The notes beneath the pieces were generated by a model. It saw nothing but the letters and a program-made list of their open reading frames with translations. It was not told the DNA's origin and searched no databases. Positions 1-5,469 of a stretch of DNA of 6,278 nucleotides are shown in pieces. The stretch comes from Nitrospirota bacterium (GTDB lineage Bacteria > Nitrospinota > Nitrospinia > Nitrospinales > VA-1): NCBI GenBank assembly GCA_003235465.1, contig QJWD01000105.1, positions 1 to 6,278 of the forward strand. Reading direction: 5' to 3'. A program made the position numbers and the translations under genes. Within the stretch, counting starts at the first letter, position 1. Each line of letters opens with the position of its first letter.

Positions 1-1039
1 CGCAGGCGAGAGGGGTGGTTTTCCAGACCGGCATGCTAGGCCGCCAGCGCGGGTTCTGTTCCTTTTCCGCCGCCGGGCCCGCGCACACCCGGAATGTGGT
101 GGCGAGCAGTTTCTCCCGCGTGATTTCGAGCAGCACGAAATGATTCATCAGGGAGCGCGTCTTGACCGCCTTCCTCACCTCCGGCGGAGCGACGCGCGCT
201 TTTCCGCCCTCTGTGTCGGCGAAGGGTTTGAACGTCGCCCCGCCGCCGCCCGTGACGATGTGATGGGCCCCGTCCCCCTTAAGGTAGACCGAACCCTCGC
301 CCGCGTGCACGGGGAGCGCGCCGCCGGGTCCGGGCTGGCCAAGCGGCAGGAAGCGCTCGTAGGAGTGCTGGTTGCCCGCCAGCACCAGGTCCGGCTTCAG
401 GGCGTTCAGGTCCCTGAGCTCGCCTTCACGCTTGTCGAGGAACCAGGCGGTGGTGATGGCCGGCTCGTGCAGCAGGAAAATGACCAACAGGCCTTTTTCC
501 CGCGCCCGCTTCACCTCGCCCGCAAGCCAGGGCGCGGGGTTCTGGTAAGGGAACGATTCGATCACGGCGAAAAACGCCGGGCCGATTTCTCGCGTCCCCT
601 CGCGTTCCCCAGCGCCTGGGGGCTTGTCGAGCGCGCTGGCCATCCGGGCGATACCCGGCCAGCAGCCCGAGGCCTTGGGTTTGTTCATGGCCGGGGGCAG
701 GTCGTTGTCTCCGGCTACGAACAGGCGAACGGGAAACGGCGTCACAAGCGTCTGCCGGATCTCATCGAGATAACGATCGGGGCAGGCCTCTGGCATCACC
801 TCCGGCTGGTAAACGAAATCTCCGAGATGAACGAGGACGTCGGGGTGCTCTGCCTTCATCGCCTCCGCCACCGCGAGAAAGCCGGGGTGAAACGCCCGCT
901 CGCCGATGCCGGTATCGCCCACCACCACCACGCGAAGCGCCTCCTCGCCTGAAAATGCTTCGTTGGCCCCGCCGCCAGCCGAGAGCAGGCAACAGAAGAA
1001 GAGCGTGAGCTTAAAAACAACGGATCGCCGTTTTTGCAT
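1..1039 (-). CDS. Secreted purple-acid-phosphatase-like metallophosphoesterase, 3' end cut by window edge
   Basis: The frame is open from ATG at 1039 to the left edge, giving 346 residues with no stop. The start follows AAGGAGA at 1045-1051, 5 nt upstream. Residues 1-26 look like a Sec signal peptide: a KRR n-region, a hydrophobic stretch at 11-20, then small residues. The mature protein would therefore act in the periplasm or outside the cell. Calcineurin-like phosphoesterase motifs appear in order: GDTG (41-44), GDFVY (73-77), GDND (110-113), LLHE (189-192) and GNQHSYER (222-229). The GDxG first motif and the H-x-YER ending are typical of the purple-acid-phosphatase branch, which hydrolyses phosphomonoesters with a two-metal centre. 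Two ligand positions differ from the textbook motifs: Asp111 for the Asn of GNH(D/E), and Asn223 for the first His of GHxH. Substrate is unknown. The family call is firm; true phosphatase activity is inferred. Confidence 0.88.
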   Translation of the reverse strand, partial: MQKRRSVVFKLTLFFCCLLSAGGGANEAFSGEEALRVVVVGDTGIGERAFHPGFLAVAEAMKAEHPDVLVHLGDFVYQPEVMPEACPDRYLDEIRQTLVTPFPVRLFVAGDNDLPPAMNKPKASGCWPGIARMASALDKPPGAGEREGTREIGPAFFAVIESFPYQNPAPWLAGEVKRAREKGLLVIFLLHEPAITTAWFLDKREGELRDLNALKPDLVLAGNQHSYERFLPLGQPGPGGALPVHAGEGSVYLKGDGAHHIVTGGGGATFKPFADTEGGKARVAPPEVRKAVKTRSLMNHFVLLEITREKLLATTFRVCAGPAAEKEQNPRWRPSMPVWKTTPLAC

Positions 1040-1112
1040 GCGTTTCTCCTTGGCGGGCGAAATCACCCGCACTCGAAAGAAGCGGCCACTTCTGTAGACA
1101 CGCGTGCGGTTT

Positions 1113-1136
1113 TTAATAAAAAATTAACCGTTAACC
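1113..1136. promoter_or_regulatory. TTAA-N7-TTAACC box followed by a second TTAACC
   Basis: TTAA at 1113-1116 is followed, after 7 bases, by TTAACC at 1124-1129, and one base later by another TTAACC at 1131-1136. A further TTAACC lies at 1198-1203. The TTAA-N7-TTAAC spacing matches the consensus box of the alphaproteobacterial response regulator CtrA. The site lies 74-97 bases upstream of the phosphoesterase start, a sensible place for an operator. The stretch is AT-rich, so a chance match is possible and the taxon is not established. I found no convincing -35/-10 pair for the phosphoesterase here. Confidence 0.3.
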
Positions 1137-1179
1137 CTTTGAAAAGACGACCCATAGCCGCCGCCGAAAAATTTATTTC

Positions 1180-1196
1180 CCCTTTATTCAAAAGGG
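1180..1196. repeat. Small inverted repeat CCCTTT/AAAGGG
   Basis: CCCTTT (1180-1185) and AAAGGG (1191-1196) form a 6-bp stem around a 5-nt loop. It sits in the AT-rich part of the gap between the phosphoesterase and the candidate RNA. It has no U-tract placed as an intrinsic terminator needs. It may be a protein-binding site or incidental. Confidence 0.25.
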
Positions 1197-1204
1197 CTTA
1201 ACCC

Positions 1205-1218
1205 GGTTTTCGAAAACC
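1205..1218. repeat. Perfect 14-bp palindrome with an extra direct half-site
   Basis: GGTTTTCGAAAACC is a perfect 14-bp palindrome. The half-site CGAAAAC occurs again at 1224-1230, 13 bases downstream of its copy at 1211-1217. A palindrome plus an additional direct half-site is a common layout for a dimeric repressor or activator. It lies about 165 bases upstream of the phosphoesterase start and about 65 bases upstream of the first stem of the candidate small RNA, so it could control either. No regulator is identified. Confidence 0.35.
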
Positions 1219-1283
1219 CGCCCCGAAAACGGCATAAAGACTGCAATATCAATGGGACAAATCAAAATACGACGTTGTTTTCC

Positions 1284-1485
1284 GGAGGGAGTTTGCGCGG
1301 GTGGCCACGGTAATGTCCCAACGGCTCCCGGACTTTAGCGATTTGCGACCCCGCAAGCTCCCCTCGTTAACCTACATGCCCAAGGGGGTTAAGGAGCTTT
1401 TCAACTCCGGTTGAAAATGCTCCGACCGAGCCCAGCGAGGCCGCGGGACACGCCGGGACCGCGCCTCGCCGGGCTCTCTTTTTAT
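1284..1485 (+). ncRNA. Candidate structured small RNA of four consecutive stem-loops
   Basis: No protein-coding frame is credible here on either strand, yet the plus strand folds almost continuously. Stem-loop 1 pairs GGGAGTTTGCG (1287-1297) with CGCAAGCTCCC (1352-1362), with one G-U pair, and extends inward by GGGT/ACCC (1299-1302/1348-1351). Stem-loop 2 pairs TTAACC (1367-1372) with GGTTAA (1387-1392). Stem-loop 3 pairs 1393-1405 with 1410-1423: 13 base pairs, one bulged T and a TCCG loop. Stem-loop 4 is the intrinsic terminator at 1428-1485. The terminator U-tract gives the direction. I could not match it to 6S, tmRNA, RNase P or SRP RNA from their conserved motifs. Its 5' end is a guess: I saw no clear promoter. 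It could alternatively be an untranslated leftover or a 3'-UTR structure of the opposing operon. Confidence 0.5.
1428..1485 (+). terminator. Strong intrinsic terminator on the plus strand
   Basis: GAGCCC (1428-1433) pairs with GGGCTC (1471-1476). After one A/C mismatch, GCGAGG (1435-1440) pairs with CCTCGC (1464-1469), and the stem continues with about five more G-C pairs around one bulged C. TCTTTTTAT follows directly at 1477-1485. On the minus strand the hairpin is not followed directly by a T-run, so it is directional. It has no coding gene upstream on its own strand, which is the main reason for proposing a small RNA here. Confidence 0.72.
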
Positions 1486-1515
1486 CGTGCCCCCTTGCCC
1501 CGGCCCCTCTCCAGG

Positions 1516-1821
1516 CTAATAAAAGCTGCGTTTTACCTCCAGAATCAGCAGGCGAAAGACGAACCACAAGTCCACCGATCCCGCAAGCAGCGTAGCCCAC
1601 CACAACCCGACGGTCGCGCCGCCGGCTTTACGTTCCCGATAAATGAGAAAGCCGCCGAGGGTCGCCAGTACGAAGCTCAAGGTCATGGGAATGACCACCA
1701 GGATCGCCGCCGCCCAGGCTCCCCAGCCCTCCTGCCGGTCCAGGTAGGTCAGCACCCACAGCAGGGAAATAAGCGGCAGGGGGGATGCCCAGTAAAAACC
1801 CCTGCGGAGGCTCGGTTTCAT
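1516..1821 (-). CDS. Small three-helix membrane protein, translationally coupled to arsC
   Basis: This is a 101-residue protein I do not recognise. Its start codon overlaps the arsC stop as ATGA (1818-1821), and a GGAGG at 1829-1833 sits 7 nt upstream, so coupled translation is likely. Hydrophobic segments at about 11-28, 36-60 and 71-94 suggest three membrane helices. Basic residues at the N-terminus (K2, R6, R7), in the loop at 62-65 (RERK) and near the C-terminus (K97, R98) suggest how it is oriented. It is rich in Trp (W11, W22, W33, W36, W74, W75, W86). No cysteine or histidine is present, so it is unlikely to bind heme or soft metals. The tight link to an arsenate reductase hints at a related stress role, but that is inference. 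Confidence 0.75.
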   Translation of the reverse strand: MKPSLRRGFYWASPLPLISLLWVLTYLDRQEGWGAWAAAILVVIPMTLSFVLATLGGFLIYRERKAGGATVGLWWATLLAGSVDLWFVFRLLILEVKRSFY

Positions 1822-2270
1822 CCTTCCCCCTCCGGTTGCAAACCCAGGACCCCGGGCAGCGTCAGGACGAAGGTGCGGATCTCGTCGCGCACGCGGCGGA
1901 AATGCGAGAGCGCCTCCTCCTCGGTTTTTGCGCCTAGCGCCAGCTGGGGCGGGTCGTCGAAGGGGGCGTGAATGTGTCGCGGCCGGCCGGGAAAGGTGGG
2001 GCAATGTTCATCGGCGTGGCCGCACACGGTGATCACACAGTCGAAGGGCAACGCTTTCACCGCGTCGATATCCTTGGAGCGTTGGCCGGAGATGTCCACC
2101 CCCGCCTCCCGCATCACCTTTTCCGCGCGCGGGTTCAAACCCTTGGCCTGAAGCCCCGCCGAATGGGCCTCCACGAGGCCGGGCAACAGGTGCCGCGCCC
2201 AGCCCTCGGCCATCTGGCTGCGGCAGGAATTGCCGGTGCAAAGAAACAGGATTTTGTATTGGCCGTTCAT
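1818..2270 (-). CDS. arsC: Thioredoxin-coupled arsenate reductase (low-molecular-weight phosphatase fold)
   Basis: The 150-residue product belongs to the low-molecular-weight protein tyrosine phosphatase-like arsenate reductases, which reduce arsenate to arsenite in the cytoplasm through a cysteine relay recycled by thioredoxin. The N-terminal P-loop CTGNSCRS (11-18) gives catalytic Cys11 and Arg17. The relay cysteines Cys83 and Cys90 lie in TVCGHADEHCP, and the general acid is Asp105 in HAPFDDP. All three redox cysteines are present, which separates it from plain tyrosine phosphatases and from the glutaredoxin-type ArsC. ATG at 2270 is preferred, with AAGGA just upstream; a longer in-frame start at 2351 would run into the TPR gene. 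It is gene 2 of a three-gene operon, 19 bp after the TPR gene. No arsR, arsB or acr3 lies in the window, so arsenite export must be encoded elsewhere. Confidence 0.93.
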   Translation of the reverse strand: MNGQYKILFLCTGNSCRSQMAEGWARHLLPGLVEAHSAGLQAKGLNPRAEKVMREAGVDISGQRSKDIDAVKALPFDCVITVCGHADEHCPTFPGRPRHIHAPFDDPPQLALGAKTEEEALSHFRRVRDEIRTFVLTLPGVLGLQPEGEG

Positions 2271-2289
2271 GCGTCCTTGAGCGGCTTGT

Positions 2290-2766
2290 TCAGGGTTTGG
2301 CCGGCTGCCGTTCGGGATACTTGAGGGAAAGCTGTTCAAGGGTGCGGCCAACGCGGAAAACGCCGCCGTAATCGTTCCGGTCGGTGTAGGCCTGCAGCGA
2401 TTTTTTCATGTAGCCCAGGGCGTTCTTGCCGTCACCGAGGGCGTCGGAGGAGATGCCCATATTGTAGTAGGCCTCCGGCGCGTAGGGGTGCCTCCGGTCG
2501 AGTTCGAGCGCGCCTTTGTAGGCGTCGATGGCCTGTTGGTACTGCCCCATTTTTTGCAGGCTGAAGCCGAGCTGCAGGTGGCCGTCGGGGTTGTTCGGCG
2601 CGAGGCGGATCGCCGCGCGAAACCGCTCGGCGGCCTTTTCCGGTTCGCCGGCCTTCATGTGGGCGATGCCCTGGTCCATCAGCGCGTGGCCGCTTTCGCC
2701 CTCTTCGGCGGCGAAAACGGGCGGGGCGAGGAAGAATATCACCAGCGCAACGAGCGCGGTTTTCAT
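2290..2766 (-). CDS. Exported TPR-repeat protein
   Basis: The 158-residue product starts at ATG 2766, chosen because it opens a clear Sec signal peptide (K2, hydrophobic 4-18, VFA-A cleavage near 19-20). An in-frame ATG at 2808 would bury that signal. The mature protein is nearly all tetratricopeptide repeat: three units at about 26-59, 60-93 and 97-130, showing the usual small, Gly, Tyr and Pro positions (for example AAIRLAPNNPDGHLQLG and ALELD...APEAYYNMG). Such repeats form helical scaffolds for protein-protein contact, here in the periplasm. A short tail of about 28 residues follows. It has no catalytic motif and its partner is unknown. It is the first gene of an operon with arsC and a small membrane protein, behind the promoter at 2823-2851. 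Confidence 0.85.
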   Translation of the reverse strand: MKTALVALVIFFLAPPVFAAEEGESGHALMDQGIAHMKAGEPEKAAERFRAAIRLAPNNPDGHLQLGFSLQKMGQYQQAIDAYKGALELDRRHPYAPEAYYNMGISSDALGDGKNALGYMKKSLQAYTDRNDYGGVFRVGRTLEQLSLKYPERQPAKP

Positions 2767-2822
2767 GTGTGTTCTCTTGCTAGAAGGGTGTCTGGCGAGG
2801 GGCGCCAAGGCCCGTTCAACTC

Positions 2823-2851
2823 ATTATGTCGAGCGGCAAGGGAAAAGTAAA
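2823..2851 (-). promoter_or_regulatory. Probable sigma-70 promoter of the TPR-arsC operon
   Basis: Read on the minus strand, TTTACT (2846-2851) and CATAAT (2823-2828) are separated by exactly 17 bases, matching 4/6 and 5/6 of the consensus. Transcription would start near 2816, about 50 nt before the TPR start codon. It begins just beyond the terminator of the upstream operon, overlapping its T-rich tail. Confidence 0.5.
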
Positions 2852-2873
2852 GCGCGGGAATCCCGCCCGCGCT
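2841..2873 (-). terminator. Intrinsic terminator ending the pepA operon
   Basis: AGCGCGGG (2851-2858) and CCCGCGCT (2866-2873) form a perfect 8-bp stem with a 7-nt loop. On the minus strand the stem is followed by TTACTTTTCC. The hairpin overlaps the stop codon of the four-helix membrane protein (2872-2874), so the operon ends with no spacer. Confidence 0.7.
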
Positions 2874-3345
2874 ACAGCCGGGCGAGGGAAACGCCGAGAA
2901 ACGCCGCGGCGGCGATGACGCCCAAGGCGATGCGGCCGACGGTTTCCATCTGGCCGAGGGTGGCGGGCACGCGCTCGCGGTTTTCCGGGCTGAGGTCGAG
3001 ATGCGAGATGCGGCCCTTGAGCGTGAACGTCTGATAGATGCTGAGGAACACCGCCGCGATGGCGAACAGCATCTTGATGCCGAACAGGTTGTAATAGCTG
3101 TCGGAGAAATTGTTCTGCCCGGTGTAATTGGCGAACAGGTAAAAAATGCCCGAGGCGACGAGCACAAGCAGCGCCACGAACACCGTTGGCGCCAGCACCT
3201 CCATCGCGCGGTAGCGCAGGGTCTGTTCCGTTTCCGCCTCGCCGCCCGCGTTCTTCGAGGAGAAAAGCAGGGCGGAAAAAACCAGGCTGCCGAGGGCGAC
3301 CCCGGCGGCGAAAATGTGAATGAAGACAACCAGGTTGTTTTGCAT
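2872..3345 (-). CDS. Four-helix integral membrane protein, CopD/DUF2269-like in appearance
   Basis: The 157-residue protein has four hydrophobic helices at about 5-28, 51-72, 86-107 and 135-154. A charged loop (31-47) follows helix 1 and a polar loop of about 27 residues separates helices 3 and 4. His10 lies in the first helix (FIHIFAAGVALGS). A histidine in an N-terminal helix beside a small-residue stretch resembles the CopD/DUF2269-type membrane proteins, some of which bind copper or heme; I infer this by eye only. There are no cysteines. The start at 3345 has no good Shine-Dalgarno, but no better start is available without losing helix 1. It lies 37 bp after pepA and shares its transcript, ending in an intrinsic terminator. 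The specific function is unknown. Confidence 0.75.
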   Translation of the reverse strand: MQNNLVVFIHIFAAGVALGSLVFSALLFSSKNAGGEAETEQTLRYRAMEVLAPTVFVALLVLVASGIFYLFANYTGQNNFSDSYYNLFGIKMLFAIAAVFLSIYQTFTLKGRISHLDLSPENRERVPATLGQMETVGRIALGVIAAAAFLGVSLARL

Positions 3346-3382
3346 GGAATGTTGATCGGGAGGCCGCCTTCCCGGCGCCGCC

Positions 3383-4942
3383 TCATTTTTTCTTCGAGGT
3401 TTTCTTGCCGCCGCGCTTGGCGGGTTTTTCCGGTTTCAGGCTTTCGAGAAAATCGACGAGGAGCCGCACCCCGAACCCGGAGGCCCCCTTCGGCGTGTAG
3501 GGCTTGTTTTCCCCCAGCCAGGCCGTGCCGGCGATGTCGAGATGCGCCCAGGGCGCATCCGCCACGAAGGCCTTGAGAAACGCCGCCCCGGTGATGGTGC
3601 CCGCGCCCACGCCCGGCGCCGCTATGTTCTTGAGATCGGCGATGTCGCTTTTCAGCGCTTTTTCGTGCTCGGGCCAGAGCGGCAGCTGCCACAACCGTTC
3701 GCCGCTGCGCTCGCCGCTTGCGATGAGACCGGCGATCAGGTCCTCGTCGCTGCCGATCACCGCCGCGGCGGCGTGGCCGAGCGCGATGATCACCGCGCCG
3801 GTGAGCGTTGCCAGATCCACCACCGCGCGCGGCTTGAAACGCAAAGCATAGGCGAGGGCGTCGGCCAGCACCAGCCGCCCCTCGGCGTCGGTGTTCAGCA
3901 CCTCGATGGTTTTTCCCGCCATGCTCGTGACCACATCGCCCGGCTTGATGGCGGTGCCGCTCGGCATGTTTTCCGCCGCCGGCACCAGGCCGACCACGTT
4001 CACCGGCAGCTTCAGGCTGGCGATGGCCTGCATCGCGCCGATGACGGCGGCGCCGCCGGACATGTCCATCTTCATCTCGTCCATGCCCGTAGCGGGTTTG
4101 AGGGAGATGCCGCCGCTGTCGAAGGTGATGCCCTTGCCGACGAGGGCCACCGGCCTTTCGCCCGCCTTGCCGCCCTTGTAGTCGAGGACGATGAGCGCAG
4201 GCATGTTGGCGCTGCCCTGGGAAACCCCGAGGAGCGCGCCCATGCCGAGCTTTTTCATTTCCCTCTCGCCGAGGACGCGGCAGGTGAGGCGGTTTTTGCC
4301 CGAAAGCCGTTTCGCCACCGAAGCGAGGTGGGCGGGCGTCGCCCGGTTGCCCGGCGAAAGCGCCAGGTCGCGCGCCGTCTTCACCGCCTGGGCGATGCTC
4401 GCCGCGCGGCTGGCGGCGGCGGCGAGCCCTTTGAGCCCGGCCGACGGATCGGCGACGAGGCACAAGCCGCTTGCCCGGTTCTCCTCCTTCAGCGATTTCT
4501 TGTCCTTGAATTCGTCGAAATGGTAAAGAGCGAGGGCCGCGCCCTCGGCCAGCGCCGAGGCCTGGGCGTTAAAACCACCGTCGCCACGGGATTTCACCAG
4601 GCCCACCACGATGGAAATCGACCGGCAGCAGCCGGATTCGGCGGTGCGGGCGGCGGTGCCCGCGGCCTGGCGCAGGCGGTCCTCGGAGAGTTCGTCGGCT
4701 TTGCCGACGCCTGCGAGAATCACCGCATCCGCGCCCAGCCGGCCGAGGCTGTCGATCCACAACGTCTGGTTGAGCTTGCCGGAAAAGCGCTTGCCCGCCC
4801 AGGCGGCGGCGATGGCGCCGGCGAGCGCCTGGTCGTAGGCCTTGAGCGCGGCGGCGGGCTTTTCCCCCTCAACCGTGGGGATGATGAGGCCACTGGCCTT
4901 GTGTTTAAGCGGCGATTCTTCTTTAACAGTTATTTTTATCAT
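3383..4942 (-). CDS. pepA: Leucyl aminopeptidase, M17 family (PepA)
   Basis: The complete 519-residue cytosolic M17 metallopeptidase removes N-terminal residues from peptides; in E. coli the same protein also binds DNA. The N-terminal regulatory domain spans roughly 1-170 and the catalytic domain the rest. Metal ligands and catalytic residues are all present, at the same numbering as E. coli PepA: Lys270, Asp275, Asp293, Asp352 and Glu354 for the two metals, and Lys282 and Arg356 for catalysis. The signature NTDAEGRL is at 350-357. The C-terminus carries a lysine-rich tail (about 503-519) beyond the conserved RLLVDFLESL, which is unusual for the family. The start at 4942 lacks a clear Shine-Dalgarno, but the MIKITVKE opening fits the family. 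A minus-strand promoter lies about 60 nt upstream. It is the first gene of a two-gene operon with the four-helix membrane protein. Confidence 0.97.
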   Translation of the reverse strand: MIKITVKEESPLKHKASGLIIPTVEGEKPAAALKAYDQALAGAIAAAWAGKRFSGKLNQTLWIDSLGRLGADAVILAGVGKADELSEDRLRQAAGTAARTAESGCCRSISIVVGLVKSRGDGGFNAQASALAEGAALALYHFDEFKDKKSLKEENRASGLCLVADPSAGLKGLAAAASRAASIAQAVKTARDLALSPGNRATPAHLASVAKRLSGKNRLTCRVLGEREMKKLGMGALLGVSQGSANMPALIVLDYKGGKAGERPVALVGKGITFDSGGISLKPATGMDEMKMDMSGGAAVIGAMQAIASLKLPVNVVGLVPAAENMPSGTAIKPGDVVTSMAGKTIEVLNTDAEGRLVLADALAYALRFKPRAVVDLATLTGAVIIALGHAAAAVIGSDEDLIAGLIASGERSGERLWQLPLWPEHEKALKSDIADLKNIAAPGVGAGTITGAAFLKAFVADAPWAHLDIAGTAWLGENKPYTPKGASGFGVRLLVDFLESLKPEKPAKRGGKKTSKKK

Positions 4943-5008
4943 TGAATAGGCGATGGGATGATTGTGGAAGAAATTCAGGATGATACCCGCGATGGAGCGC
5001 GGAGAATC

Positions 5009-5037
5009 ATTTTATGCAAAATCCCGAAGCCCGACAA
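5009..5037 (-). promoter_or_regulatory. Probable sigma-70 promoter of pepA
   Basis: On the minus strand, TTGTCG (5032-5037) and TAAAAT (5009-5014) are spaced by exactly 17 bases. The -10 box matches 5/6 and the -35 box 4/6 of the consensus. Start of transcription would be near 5002, giving pepA a leader of about 60 nt. Confidence 0.55.
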
Positions 5038-5270
5038 GACAAAAGCCGGGCAGAGACCCCTGGCCGCTTACAGAGCCACCGTCACACTCATAGTCGCCTT
5101 CCGGTTTGCGCCGGTTGCGCCTGTGGTCTGGGCTGTCTTATGGCGGCTGCGGGAAATCGTAACGGCGAAAGTCCACCGCATGTGCCGGGTTTTAGGGCCC
5201 GCTCGGGGCACGAAAGGGTCCAGGGATAGTCCCGGGAGCCATTTTATCGGCCCGGCGGGCCTTCAGGTGA
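5038..5270. other. Non-coding stretch between two divergent promoters
   Basis: I see no gene here. A 112-codon frame at 4958-5296 runs through it, but it lacks a ribosome site and homology-like composition and covers both promoters. The stretch contains an imperfect tandem repeat, CGGTTTGCGC (5102-5111) then CGGTTGCGCC (5112-5121). It also holds short hairpins GGGA/TCCC (5223-5226/5230-5233) and GGCCC/GGGCC (5249-5253/5257-5261). Regulator sites for pepA or the NuoF-like gene are possible. Confidence 0.4.
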
Positions 5271-5299
5271 TTGACTTTTTAGGGCGGGATCACTAGAAT
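5271..5299 (+). promoter_or_regulatory. Near-consensus sigma-70 promoter for the NuoF-like gene
   Basis: TTGACT (5271-5276, 5/6) and TAGAAT (5294-5299, 5/6) are separated by exactly 17 bases, the best promoter in the window. Start of transcription would be near 5306, leaving a leader of about 160 nt before ATG 5470. Such a strong promoter suggests high expression, with control exerted by an operator or by the leader. Confidence 0.68.
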
Positions 5300-5337
5300 T
5301 GCTGGAACTTTCAGCGGCTTTATGAGAAGTTGATTAC

Positions 5338-5411
5338 TGCGCGAAACGGCCCCTTGAGAATACGGCGGCGTTTTGCGCAATGGGGGCCGGGCGCCGTTCG
5401 GGCGAGCCCGG
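5338..5411 (+). promoter_or_regulatory. Structured leader with mutually exclusive stems upstream of the NuoF-like gene
   Basis: TGCGCGAAACG (5338-5348) pairs with CGTTTTGCGCA (5369-5379): 11 pairs including one G-U. Alternatively GGCCCCTTG (5348-5356) can pair with CAA and GGGGCC (5378-5388, bulged TG). The two folds share bases and cannot coexist. A third hairpin, CCGGGC/GCCCGG (5387-5392/5406-5411) with inner GCC/GGC, follows. None carries a U-tract, so if this leader acts as a switch it would work on translation or RNA stability. I could not match it to a known riboswitch class. Confidence 0.4.
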
Positions 5412-5469
5412 TTCGAAGCCCCCTGGAATGAACGGCAGCAACCCCAAGCATGTTTAAGGAGAACGCACC

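Noticed and set aside
140..952. Plus-strand open frame of 270 codons
   Set aside because: It lies opposite the metallophosphoesterase, whose motifs, signal peptide and ribosome site are clear.
1284..1485. Reading the stem-loop region as a 3' terminator of the minus-strand arsC operon
   Set aside because: On the minus strand no T-run directly follows the main hairpin, whereas the plus strand has TCTTTTTAT at the correct place. The structure could still stabilise the minus-strand 3' end.
2763..4463. Minus-strand open frame of 566 codons in another frame of pepA and the membrane gene
   Set aside because: Extreme Arg/Ala/Gly composition and it spans two well-supported genes and a terminator.
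3542..4945. Long plus-strand open frame (467 codons) opposite pepA
   Set aside because: The opposite strand encodes a full M17 aminopeptidase with every catalytic residue. The plus frame is rich in Arg, Gly and His with no recognisable domain, a typical shadow in GC-rich DNA.
4958..5296. Plus-strand open frame of 112 codons in the divergent region
   Set aside because: There is no ribosome site, codon choice is unlike the neighbours, and it overlaps both the pepA promoter and the -35/-10 of the NuoF-like gene.
5411..5417. GTTCGAA resembling a tRNA T-loop
   Set aside because: The flanking five-base arms (CCCGG-type and CCCCC) do not pair, and no anticodon or acceptor stem can be built.
5380..5457. 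Possible 25-codon leader peptide ending just before the NuoF-like start
   Set aside because: It has no Shine-Dalgarno, no run of regulatory codons, and lies inside the hairpin region. It could be revisited if ribosome profiling shows occupancy.
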